Source: UBA1370 sp964515115 (GTDB lineage: Bacteria; Patescibacteriota; Microgenomatia; UBA1400; PJMF01). From it: a stretch of 64,000 nt of DNA. Positions 7,545 through 15,343 of this stretch are shown here, piece by piece. The stretch spans positions 1-64,000 of the forward strand of contig CAZESB010000003.1 in NCBI GenBank assembly GCA_964515115.1, in the 5' to 3' direction. The notes under the pieces were generated by a model. The model did no database searches and was not told where the DNA came from. It saw nothing but the letters and a program-made list of their open reading frames with translations. A program made the translations under genes and the position numbers. Each line of letters starts with the position of its first letter. Positions within the stretch are counted from its first letter, which is position 1.

Positions 7545-8750
7545 TTAAGCCAACTGGAAGTAACGGCGTTTGCCTACTCGCACTACCTTAAATTGCTGAG
7601 TTTCAATTTCTTCGAATGGATCGGTGGGTCGGCTGCCGCTGGTTTTTCCCTGCTGCATCAACTCAACTGCGCCCTGCTCTGTCAACCGACGCAGGTTGTT
7701 TCTACTTTCTTCAGGCATTAATTTTTCCAGCAACTCCAGCACCGTCATTTTACCTGCCCCGATGGTGACGACTGGCAGCTCTACCGGCAGCTCGTTACCC
7801 TGCACGGTTTTCTCAAAGTGCTCCTGCGCAGCTTTGGCCGCCGCTACTGAGTGATACATGGTAGTAATGTTCAGGGCCAGCTGCTTTTTGAACTCCAGCG
7901 GATTGTGGCCTTGACGCATTAAGCTCTCCATCTCCTCAATTGCCTCACTAGCCACATCAGTTAGCGTGGTGAAGTAAGTGATGATCTCACTGTCGGCAAC
8001 GCTCATTAGTTTGCCGTACATATTATTGGGTTCTTCGGTGAGAGCAATAAAGTTACCCAACGACTTGCTCATCTTCCGGCCGTCGGTGCCGTTAATAATC
8101 GGCGTGGCCAAGACCCACTTCTCTTTGTTGTGGTAAACTTTTTGCAAGTGCCGGCCCATCATCATGTTGAAAGTTTGATCAGTGCCACCGATTTCCAAGT
8201 CCACATCCATCACCACCGAGTCATAGCCCTGCAAGAGCGGGTAAATCAGCTCGTGGGCGTGGATGGGCTGTTCTCTTTTAATCCGCTCCTGAAACATGTC
8301 GCGCTCCATCAGCTGCTGGACCGTGGTTTTGGCCATCAGCTGCACAATATCGGTGTAGGTGAGTTTGTCCAGCCAGTCACCGTTGTAGCGAATGGTGATT
8401 TTGCTAAAATCCAGCACTTTGCTGGCTTGCTCTTGCCAGTTTTGGAAATTTGCCCGGATTTGTTCATCGGTGAGCGTAGGACGGGTTTCGTCTTTGCCGG
8501 TTGGGTCGCCGATTCTGACCGTGCCGTTGCCGATTAGTAAAATCACCTCGTGGCCAAGATCAGCAAATTGCTGCAATTTTCTTAGCACCACGCTGTGACC
8601 GAGAGTAAGCAGCGCGCCGGTGGGATCAATGCCTAGGTAGACGCGAATTTGGCGCTCCGCCATCAGTTGACCGAGGGCTTCCTTATTGGGCAGCACTGCC
8701 GCCACCCCTCTTGATAGGACTGCTTGAATTTGTTCTGGGTTATGATTCAT
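7545..8750 (-). CDS. tyrS: tyrosyl-tRNA synthetase
   Basis: Class I synthetase charging tRNA-Tyr, 401 aa. GIDPTGALLTLGHSVVLRKL carries the HIGH-like motif (LGHS) and GRKMSKSLGNF the KMSKS loop. The C-terminus (TSGSRPTDP...FKVVRVGKRRYF) is an S4-like tRNA-binding domain. The GIDPTG form matches the TyrS type 2 subgroup. Start ATG has AGGAAAAAT upstream. It follows pheT by 36 bases on the same strand; with pheS it forms an operon whose leader peptide is rich in Phe and Tyr (12211-12261). A -10-like TATAAT at 8771-8776 may give extra internal transcription. Confidence 0.97.
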   Translation of the reverse strand: MNHNPEQIQAVLSRGVAAVLPNKEALGQLMAERQIRVYLGIDPTGALLTLGHSVVLRKLQQFADLGHEVILLIGNGTVRIGDPTGKDETRPTLTDEQIRANFQNWQEQASKVLDFSKITIRYNGDWLDKLTYTDIVQLMAKTTVQQLMERDMFQERIKREQPIHAHELIYPLLQGYDSVVMDVDLEIGGTDQTFNMMMGRHLQKVYHNKEKWVLATPIINGTDGRKMSKSLGNFIALTEEPNNMYGKLMSVADSEIITYFTTLTDVASEAIEEMESLMRQGHNPLEFKKQLALNITTMYHSVAAAKAAQEHFEKTVQGNELPVELPVVTIGAGKMTVLELLEKLMPEESRNNLRRLTEQGAVELMQQGKTSGSRPTDPFEEIETQQFKVVRVGKRRYFQLA

Positions 8751-8786
8751 ATTTTTCCTGATTTTCCCTGATTATACCGCGCCGAA

Positions 8787-10790
8787 TTATACTGCCCCGA
8801 CCAGGCTGGCGCCATACTCCGCCATCAGGGTGTCGGCAATTTTTTGCCTGATAGGCTTGATGTCCTCAGCGCTAATACTGGTGTTTGGTCCGAGATAGGT
8901 AATGGTAAAGGTGTAATTTTGTTCATAAATATCTTTGAGCTCGACTTGGTGGATAGCATTGGCCAATTTTTTGATGGTGTTGATCACCTGACCTGAGAAA
9001 GTTTTTTCCGGCAAAGTAAAAGTCATGTCTTCGATAACCGGTGCGGCCTTGGGTAAAGGTTTGAGCTGCGGATAAGTTCTGGCTACTGCCAGCAGGGCCG
9101 CCATGTCAAGATTGACGGCGGTTCTGTTTTTTGGCAAAACCGCGATGTTGCCGATCAAAATTTCTTTGCCTGCCTGGATAGCGAAAAGTTCTGCTTTTTG
9201 GGTGGTACTGGTTTTGTTTTCAACAGGTTTGACCATTAGTTCTTCGATAAACAAATGACGCAGCAACGCTTCCAGATCACCCTTTACCTGGCGGTAGGGT
9301 TTGCTAGCTACCATGCCTAGCTGCAATTCATGTCTGGGTAGGTCATTTTCTACCGGAATGTAAACATTAGCCATCTCAAAAACCGCTAAATTTTCTCTGG
9401 TGGTGTTATCCTCCAGCACTTGGATCAACGAGGGCTGCAGCGATCGCCGGAGGTAAAGATGATCTTCGGTAAGTGGATTTTCCAACTTGAGGTGATTGGC
9501 TAGTGGCTGTCCGCTGGCTAGCGCCATGGCTTCGCTGACGATGGAATAAGTGTACATTTCCTGCCAGCCGATGGCAGCCAGAAAACGTTTGATTTTAGTT
9601 TCCAGCTCAAAATTATTGTGTTCAGGTTTGTTGAGTGGGATTTCTGTAACCATAAGTTGGCTGGGCAGATTGTGATAGCCATAAATTCTGGCAATTTCTT
9701 CAATGATGTCGGCGGCAATCTTGAGATCCGGGCGAAAAGTGGGTGGCTGGATACTGAGCTGCTCCCCTGCTACGTTGACTTCGCAGCCCAAAATATTGAG
9801 AAGATGGACAATTTTTTCGGTTTCCAGTTGCAGGCCCAAGTAGGCTTTAACTTTTGCTAGGGGCAGTATGACTTTGGCCGGCTGCCTTTCTCCGGGAAAA
9901 TCGTCATAAAGTGGGCTGGCGACTTGAGCGCCGCAAAGCTCGCGGTAAAGCTTGATTCCCAGTTTGAAAGTAGGCAAAGCCAGATGCGGATCAACCTGTT
10001 TTTCTTTAAGTTGGGCGGCCACGGTTCTGATTTGATGGGTCATCGAAGCAAAGCGAATTTTGCTGGCTTCAATCGAATCAATCAAAAGCAGCACGTTGCG
10101 GGTTTGGTCATCAATGGCGGTATTGGCCGTGCCTTTAATGGAAGGCAGATCGATAATAGTACCCTCGCGGTTTTCAAAAACTACCTCGCCACCAACGGTT
10201 TCAAACTCAAGCTCATCCAAAGTCACAAATTTTTTGCCCTTTTCCGCCGCTTTGATGATAATTTCACCGCCAAGAGCCAGGAGTTTGTCGTAATCAAAAG
10301 CGTGGACAGGGTGGCCAACTTCGTGAGTGATGTAGTTGGTGATGTCAATGACACTGTCGTGGACATTGATGTCGATTTGCCGCAGTCGCCTGGCCATCCA
10401 CTCTGGGGTGGGGGTATGCTCGACGTTTTTGAGCACTACTGCCATGATCCGCTCACAAAGCTCTGGGTCGTTCTCAATAGTCGGCAGCGGCAGCATTGCT
10501 TCTTCCCGAACGTCCGGCGCTAAAAAAACCTCTTCATAACTGGGTTGTTTCAGTTGCGCCTTGATGCCGAACTGCTCCAAAATCACTGCCGCTTCCCGGG
10601 CGATGCCGCGCACCGACATACTATCGACTCGATTGGTAGTGACTTCAATGTCATAAACACTGTCGCCCTCCCGCTCATAGACGCGCTCAACTGAAGGGCC
10701 GGATAAAGAAAGATTGGTTTGGATAGTGGTCGGGTCAGCGTCCGTGTCTAGATGCTCGAGCAGCCATTGGTGAGGAATTAAAATGTTCAT
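8787..10790 (-). CDS. pheT: phenylalanyl-tRNA synthetase beta subunit, short form
   Basis: Beta subunit of the (alpha-beta)2 PheRS, 667 aa against ~790-800 in E. coli. After MNILIPHQWLLEHLDTD the sequence runs directly into the VYDIEVTTNRVDSMSVRGIARE segment, so the EMAP/OB tRNA-binding insertion normally at about residues 40-150 is missing. The B3/4 editing-like region, B5 domain (FRPDLKIAADIIEEIARIYGY) and C-terminal FDX-ACB domain (EDMTFTLPEKTFSGQVI onward) are present. AAAGG precedes the ATG. It lies 27 bases after pheS. Confidence 0.96.
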   Translation of the reverse strand: MNILIPHQWLLEHLDTDADPTTIQTNLSLSGPSVERVYEREGDSVYDIEVTTNRVDSMSVRGIAREAAVILEQFGIKAQLKQPSYEEVFLAPDVREEAMLPLPTIENDPELCERIMAVVLKNVEHTPTPEWMARRLRQIDINVHDSVIDITNYITHEVGHPVHAFDYDKLLALGGEIIIKAAEKGKKFVTLDELEFETVGGEVVFENREGTIIDLPSIKGTANTAIDDQTRNVLLLIDSIEASKIRFASMTHQIRTVAAQLKEKQVDPHLALPTFKLGIKLYRELCGAQVASPLYDDFPGERQPAKVILPLAKVKAYLGLQLETEKIVHLLNILGCEVNVAGEQLSIQPPTFRPDLKIAADIIEEIARIYGYHNLPSQLMVTEIPLNKPEHNNFELETKIKRFLAAIGWQEMYTYSIVSEAMALASGQPLANHLKLENPLTEDHLYLRRSLQPSLIQVLEDNTTRENLAVFEMANVYIPVENDLPRHELQLGMVASKPYRQVKGDLEALLRHLFIEELMVKPVENKTSTTQKAELFAIQAGKEILIGNIAVLPKNRTAVNLDMAALLAVARTYPQLKPLPKAAPVIEDMTFTLPEKTFSGQVINTIKKLANAIHQVELKDIYEQNYTFTITYLGPNTSISAEDIKPIRQKIADTLMAEYGASLVGAV

Positions 10791-10817
10791 GATTTGCCTT
10801 TGTTTTTGTCTTTTTGC

Positions 10818-11882
10818 CTAAAATTGTTCCAAAAAGCGAAGATCTGTACCATAAAGCTGGCGAATATCATCGAGATTCAGCCCTTCTTTGAGTGAGTAAG
10901 TCCGCTCTACCCCCCAGCCGAAAGCAAAACCGGTGTAAACTTCCGGATCAATGCCGCCCGCCTCAAGAACGTTGGGATGAACCATGCCCGCGCCGCCAAC
11001 TTCGTGCCAGCCGGACTTGCAGAAACGGCATTTTTGCGGCTGGCCATTTTCATCAACCTGCCCTGCCAGCATGCCGGTGCCGTGACAGATGTGGCAGGAG
11101 AAATCGACTTCAAACGAAGGCTCGGTAAATTTAAAATGAAACGGCCGAATCCGGCTTTTGGCCTCAGGTCCGTAAAATTCTTTGGCAAAATAGTCGATCG
11201 TGCCCTTGAGGTGCTGAATATTAATGCCCTGATCGACCACCAAGCCTTCAAACTGGTGAAAAACTTGGGTATGGGTAGCGTCCTGCTGGCGACGGTAGGT
11301 GCGGCCGATATTGATCATCCTGATCGGCGGTTGGCCGAGGCGCTCCATTTCCCGAACTTGGCCGTTTGAGGTATGGGTAGTGAGGACCAGCTTGCCTTTT
11401 TCCGGATGTGCCGGCGCGTCGACAAAAAATGTTTCCCACTCGTCGCGGGCAGGATGGTTGGGCGGCATGTTCAAGGCTTCGAAAACATACCAGTCCCAGT
11501 CTACTTCCGGGTAGCTAACGCGGGTAAAACCAATTTTTTCAAAAATGTGAGTAATTTCCTCGATGGCCTGAGAGATGGGGTGAACACGACCAACTTTGGG
11601 CTGCAGGCCGGGGATGGTGAGGTCAACCCAGTCGATCTGCTGCTCCCCTGCTTGACTGATTTTGGTGATGACGGTTTCCAGCTCGGTTTTCAGTTTGTTG
11701 AGCAACTGACCAGCAGCTGGTTTTTCCTCTGGGTTGATGGTAGCAATTGACTTCACCAAGTTATTAAAAAGACCTTTTTTGCCCAAGTACTTGGTTTGCA
11801 GTACTTGGGGGTCCGGCTCGGTTTCTTGCTGAATTCTATCTTTAAGCTGGGCAGCTTGTTCCTGAAGTTCTGAAATTGTCAT
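10818..11882 (-). CDS. pheS: phenylalanyl-tRNA synthetase alpha subunit
   Basis: Catalytic class II subunit of PheRS, 354 aa. It has an N-terminal coiled coil, motif 1 region (HPISQAIEEITHIFEKIGF), motif 2 (MINIGRTYRRQQDATHTQVFHQFEG) and motif 3 (GFAFGWGVERTYSLKEGL). An inserted Cys pair motif CHICHGTG ... KCRFCKSGW looks like a zinc ribbon, as in some PheS proteins. The gene is the first synthetase of pheS-pheT-tyrS; transcription most likely starts near 12263 and passes through the attenuator at 12154-12261. Confidence 0.97.
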   Translation of the reverse strand: MTISELQEQAAQLKDRIQQETEPDPQVLQTKYLGKKGLFNNLVKSIATINPEEKPAAGQLLNKLKTELETVITKISQAGEQQIDWVDLTIPGLQPKVGRVHPISQAIEEITHIFEKIGFTRVSYPEVDWDWYVFEALNMPPNHPARDEWETFFVDAPAHPEKGKLVLTTHTSNGQVREMERLGQPPIRMINIGRTYRRQQDATHTQVFHQFEGLVVDQGINIQHLKGTIDYFAKEFYGPEAKSRIRPFHFKFTEPSFEVDFSCHICHGTGMLAGQVDENGQPQKCRFCKSGWHEVGGAGMVHPNVLEAGGIDPEVYTGFAFGWGVERTYSLKEGLNLDDIRQLYGTDLRFLEQF

Positions 11883-11915
11883 AGCTTTTTCTATTATAAA
11901 GGTCTTTCCATTTTA

Positions 11916-12128
11916 CTACCAGCTATGCGATCCTCTTGACGCAACGTTTCCGTGGCCGGGACCTGCAGTGTTATGGTGGCCTTTTCTCTTTTTGGTTTCT
12001 CCGTTCGTTCGTCCGTTTGTTTGCGCCGTTGTTCCCGGACTGGACTCATGACCATTACCTGGCTCAACCAGATTCTGGATCTTAGCCTCAGTAGGCCTAG
12101 GTCTGCCACCTCCTCTTTCTTGATGCAT
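11916..12128 (-). CDS. possible 70-aa hydrophilic protein between attenuator and pheS
   Basis: ATG at 12128 is preceded by AGAAAGG five bases upstream, a good ribosome-binding site, and the frame stays open for 70 codons to 11916. The product (MHQERGGGRPRPTEAKIQNL...) is very polar, Gly/Arg/Thr/Asn-rich and probably disordered. No family is recognised. It lies between the attenuator terminator and pheS, so it would be controlled with the synthetases. A GTG start at 12191 would overlap the terminator hairpin and is less likely. The RBS is the main support. Confidence 0.4.
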   Translation of the reverse strand: MHQERGGGRPRPTEAKIQNLVEPGNGHESSPGTTAQTNGRTNGETKKRKGHHNTAGPGHGNVASRGSHSW

Positions 12129-12153
12129 ATTTACCTTTCTGTCCCCGGGAACG

Positions 12154-12176
12154 AAAAAAGCTCCCTCTGGGGAGCC
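12154..12176 (-). terminator. attenuator terminator of the pheS-pheT-tyrS leader
   Basis: On the minus strand GGCTCCC, loop CAGA, GGGAGC, then six U (12154-12159): a classical intrinsic terminator placed about 90 bases after the predicted transcription start and before any of the synthetase genes. Its 5' arm (CTCCCC, 12169-12174) can alternatively pair with GGGGAG at 12203-12208, which in turn can pair with CTCC in the last codons of the leader peptide (about 12220-12223). These three mutually exclusive pairings are the 1:2, 2:3 and 3:4 arms of a translation-coupled attenuator. Confidence 0.8.
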
Positions 12177-12210
12177 TTTCTTGATATTCACGCACTAACC
12201 GCCTCCCCAA

Positions 12211-12261
12211 TTAAGTTTTGGAGCTAAAGTAAAAAGCGGTAAAGTACTGTGCGCTGTACAT
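12211..12261 (-). CDS. Phe/Tyr-rich leader peptide of the pheS-pheT-tyrS operon
   Basis: A 16-codon ORF on the minus strand, ATG at 12259-12261 to TAA at 12211-12213, translating to MYSAQYFTAFYFSSKT. Three Phe (TTT) and three Tyr (TAC) codons make up 6 of 16 positions, and FYF lies immediately before stem arm 1 (the AGCTCC codons). The operon downstream encodes exactly the phenylalanyl and tyrosyl synthetases. A promoter (12270-12299) ends 8 bases before the ATG, so the peptide would be translated from a leaderless transcript. By analogy with known Phe leader peptides, stalling at uncharged Phe or Tyr tRNA would favour the antiterminator. The mechanism is inferred; the sequence arrangement is seen directly. 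Confidence 0.8.
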   Translation of the reverse strand: MYSAQYFTAFYFSSKT

Positions 12262-12269
12262 GTGGAGGG

Positions 12270-12299
12270 ATTGTAACAGAGGTGATGGGCAAATGTCCA
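12270..12299 (-). promoter_or_regulatory. promoter of the pheS-pheT-tyrS leader transcript
   Basis: Minus strand -35 TGGACA (12294-12299), 18-base spacer, -10 TACAAT (12270-12275), then CCCTCCAC and the ATG of the leader peptide. Predicted start is at or next to that ATG. A divergent -10-like TATACT (12308-12313, plus strand) may serve the penicillin-binding protein gene. Confidence 0.65.
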
Positions 12300-12367
12300 G
12301 CCAATGTTATACTGATTACGTGGCTATGGACAGATTATTACTAAGTTAATAAAATGAGTGGCTGATT

Positions 12368-15343
12368 ATGCCGGAAGAGAAACTCAATCAGGCGCCTGAC
12401 CTGGCAGCAAGTGACTATCCTGCCGGAGATGAATTTGCTGTAGATGTGGGTCAAACAACAGCGAAGGCGGGCTTTTTTAGCCGTCTCCAAGAGCAATTTA
12501 CCCAATTCAAGGAAAATCCTCGGGAAACTTGGCATAATATTAAAAAAGAGGCAGAAAAGAAAACCCAGATGCTTTTTAGAAAAAGAGCCCGTTCCAGAAG
12601 AAGATCCAATGTCGATCTTGAGCAGCAGCGCTTGAAAAATATCAAGCTACTTCGTTTGGGGGCGATGGGGGCGATGGTTGGCGTTGTCTTGATGATTATT
12701 GCTTTTTTTGGCGCTTTCGCTTGGTACTCCCGCGAACTGCCCAAACCGGGTGAAGTGGTGCGCCGCCAAGGTTTCAGCACCAAAATTTACGCCCGTAATG
12801 GTGAAATTTTGTACGATCTCTATAACGACGAACGGCGCACCCCAGTCAGCTTCGACCAAATTCCAGATTCCCTTAAACAAGCCGTAGTGGCGGTGGAAGA
12901 TAAAGATTTCTACAACCACAAAGGCTTTGATATCATGACCGTCTTCCGGATCCCTTACAATATGGTTTTTCGCAATCGGGTGGTGGGTGGCTCTACCCTC
13001 ACCCAGCAGTTGGTGAAAAACGCCCTTTTGACCAATGAGCGCAGCGTAGAGAGGAAATTTAAGGAGTTGGTGCTATCGCTGCAGATTGAGCGCACTTTCA
13101 CTAAAGACGAAATTTTGGAAATGTATCTAAACGAAGCCCCTTATGGCGGCACTGCCTGGGGCATTGGTACGGCTTCAGAACTGTATTTCAACAAGCCCGT
13201 TTCTGAACTTAGCCTGGTGGAATCAGCTATTCTAGCTGGCTTGCCGCAACGTCCGACCGCTTATTCTCCCTACACCGGCAAAACCGATGAAGACGGTACT
13301 CCGCTTTGGCAGGTCCGCACCAGAGGAGTGTTGCGCAGAATGTTTGAAGATGGTTATTTGACTGAATTGGCTTATGAAGATGCTCTCTCTCAACTTGACC
13401 AAGTCGAGTTTGAACGCTCACAACTTGATATTAAGGCGCCACATTTTGTCTTTTATGTCCGTGATCTGTTGGCAGAAATGTACGGTGAAGAACTGGTAGA
13501 AACTGGCGGTTTTAAAGTGACTACCACTCTTGATGTCGCTCTGCACGACCAGGCACAAAGTATAGTTCTGGAAGAAGTAGAAAAAGTTGAAGCAAGTCTC
13601 AATATCACCAACGGCGCTACCTTGATTATGGATCCACGCAATGGCGAAGTTCTCAGTATGGTTGGCAGTCGCGACTACAGCAATTCGGAGATTGGCGGCC
13701 AATATAATGTCGTTGTTGATGGTTTAAGGCAGCCCGGATCAGCTATCAAGCCACTGACTTATTTGGCTTTGCTCCAGCGTGGCTATACTCCCGCCAGCGT
13801 TTTGGTAGACGTGCCGACTACTTTCCAGGCTTCTGCCAATGATCAACCCTACACGCCGCAGAATTACGATGGCCAGTTTCGAGGGCCGGTGAGTGTGCGC
13901 AACAGCTTGGGTAGCTCGCTCAACATCCCGGCAGTCAAAGCGCTTGGTATTGTTGGAGTGGAAAACTTCCTTGAACTAGCTTATGGCCTGGGTTTGAACA
14001 CCCTTGAACCTACAAAGGGAAATTTGCAGAAATTTGGACTGGCTGTCACCCTGGGTGGCGCGGAAGTTCACATGATTGATTTGGCCACCGCCTACTCTGC
14101 TTTTGCCAACAGCGGTAAGAAAATCGAACCCGTAGCCATTCTCAAAGTGGAAGATAAAGACGGTAACGTGATGTACGAACATCGTGAGGTGGAAGGCAAG
14201 CAAATTATCAAAGAAGAAGAAGCTTTTCTAATCAGCAACATCCTGTCCGACAACAACGCCCGGACAATGGCTTTTGGCGCCAACTCCCTGCTCAATACCG
14301 GCCGCCCGATTGCGGTCAAAACCGGGACTACCAACGAGTTCAAAGACAACTGGGCTATTGGTTGGAGTCGTGAAGTCTTGGTAGCAACTTGGGTGGGTAA
14401 TAATGATGGTACCGCCATGCACTCAGTAGCTTCTGGTATTTCTGGTGCTACTCCTATTTGGCGGCGGGTGATTTTGGCGGCTTTGGAGCATGGATATGGC
14501 GCGCCGGAATGGCCGGTGCCGTCTGGGGTTGAACAGGTGCAGGTAGATCAGATTTCCGGCTACCCAGAGCACCATGGTTTTCCCACTAAAACCGAGTGGT
14601 TTATCAAAAACACCCTACCGTCTTTGCCGGATCCGCTTCACGCCATGCTGAAAGTTTGCAGAGAGGATGGTCAGTATAGGCTGGCTAATGATGCCGATGT
14701 TTTGCGAGGCAGATACGAAGAAAGGGAGTACATTGTTCTCAAAGAAGATGACCCGGTCAGTAAAGACGGCACCAACCGCTGGCAACTTGGTATTGATGCC
14801 TGGTTGGAGCGGGTTGACAACGAAAGGTATCAGTATCCAACCGAATATTGTGGTGAGGCTGGCGCGGTTTACGTCACTATTTCCGAGCCGAAAGACAAGG
14901 AAAATTTCAGCGGCGAGGATATCAACGTTAAGATTGAAGCCAACTCTTCTGCAGGTGTGGAGAAAATTGAGCTTTATGTTAATGGTAGTCGCAGAGAAAC
15001 CATCAATGATCGCAAATATGAAGGCAAGCTTAACCTACCCAAAGGCAAATACACGCTGAGAGCTATTGCCTACTCTCGTGATGGGGACAAACATGAGAGC
15101 TCTGAGAGACGCATTGGTACCGGCGGCATGAAATGGGATGAAGAAGAAGTGGTGTATGCCTGCAACTCCAGGTGTGAAAACAACGCTCAGTGCCGCACAG
15201 CTGATTCAGATTTCATTTGTCACAATGGTAGGTGTCGGCTGGAGGATAATCCTAGTTCCAACCAGTGTAACCCGCCAGCTACCGCTTCTCCTACTCCCTC
15301 TCCTTCTGGTTCAGGCGGCGGCGATGAAGATGACGAAGATTAA
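12368..15343 (+). CDS. class A penicillin-binding protein (PBP1A type) with Cys-rich tail
   Basis: Bifunctional murein synthase, 991 aa. A cytoplasmic basic N-terminus is followed by a transmembrane helix (MGAMVGVVLMIIAFFGAFAWY). The GT51 glycosyltransferase shows VAVEDKDFYNHKGFD with the catalytic Glu, GGSTLTQQLVKN and YLNEAPYGG. The transpeptidase shows the SxxK serine in GSAIKPLTYL, SSLN in GSSLNIPAV and KTGTTNEFKDNW. After the transpeptidase come a beta-sandwich-like segment and six cysteines in CNSRCENNAQC ... FICHNGRCR ... NQC, then a Pro/Ser/Asp-rich end. The last ~53 bases overlap the convergent gene at 15291. Confidence 0.95.
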   Translation: MPEEKLNQAPDLAASDYPAGDEFAVDVGQTTAKAGFFSRLQEQFTQFKENPRETWHNIKKEAEKKTQMLFRKRARSRRRSNVDLEQQRLKNIKLLRLGAMGAMVGVVLMIIAFFGAFAWYSRELPKPGEVVRRQGFSTKIYARNGEILYDLYNDERRTPVSFDQIPDSLKQAVVAVEDKDFYNHKGFDIMTVFRIPYNMVFRNRVVGGSTLTQQLVKNALLTNERSVERKFKELVLSLQIERTFTKDEILEMYLNEAPYGGTAWGIGTASELYFNKPVSELSLVESAILAGLPQRPTAYSPYTGKTDEDGTPLWQVRTRGVLRRMFEDGYLTELAYEDALSQLDQVEFERSQLDIKAPHFVFYVRDLLAEMYGEELVETGGFKVTTTLDVALHDQAQSIVLEEVEKVEASLNITNGATLIMDPRNGEVLSMVGSRDYSNSEIGGQYNVVVDGLRQPGSAIKPLTYLALLQRGYTPASVLVDVPTTFQASANDQPYTPQNYDGQFRGPVSVRNSLGSSLNIPAVKALGIVGVENFLELAYGLGLNTLEPTKGNLQKFGLAVTLGGAEVHMIDLATAYSAFANSGKKIEPVAILKVEDKDGNVMYEHREVEGKQIIKEEEAFLISNILSDNNARTMAFGANSLLNTGRPIAVKTGTTNEFKDNWAIGWSREVLVATWVGNNDGTAMHSVASGISGATPIWRRVILAALEHGYGAPEWPVPSGVEQVQVDQISGYPEHHGFPTKTEWFIKNTLPSLPDPLHAMLKVCREDGQYRLANDADVLRGRYEEREYIVLKEDDPVSKDGTNRWQLGIDAWLERVDNERYQYPTEYCGEAGAVYVTISEPKDKENFSGEDINVKIEANSSAGVEKIELYVNGSRRETINDRKYEGKLNLPKGKYTLRAIAYSRDGDKHESSERRIGTGGMKWDEEEVVYACNSRCENNAQCRTADSDFICHNGRCRLEDNPSSNQCNPPATASPTPSPSGSGGGDEDDED

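Noticed and set aside
11894..12109. 71-aa minus-strand ORF (MADLGLLRLRSRIWL...)
   Set aside because: It overlaps in another frame the ORF at 11916-12128, which has the better Shine-Dalgarno.
12154..12300. T-box riboswitch upstream of pheS
   Set aside because: The leader is only ~90 bases before the terminator, too short for a T-box stem I, and the conserved T-box sequence near the antiterminator is absent. The leader-peptide model explains the region better.
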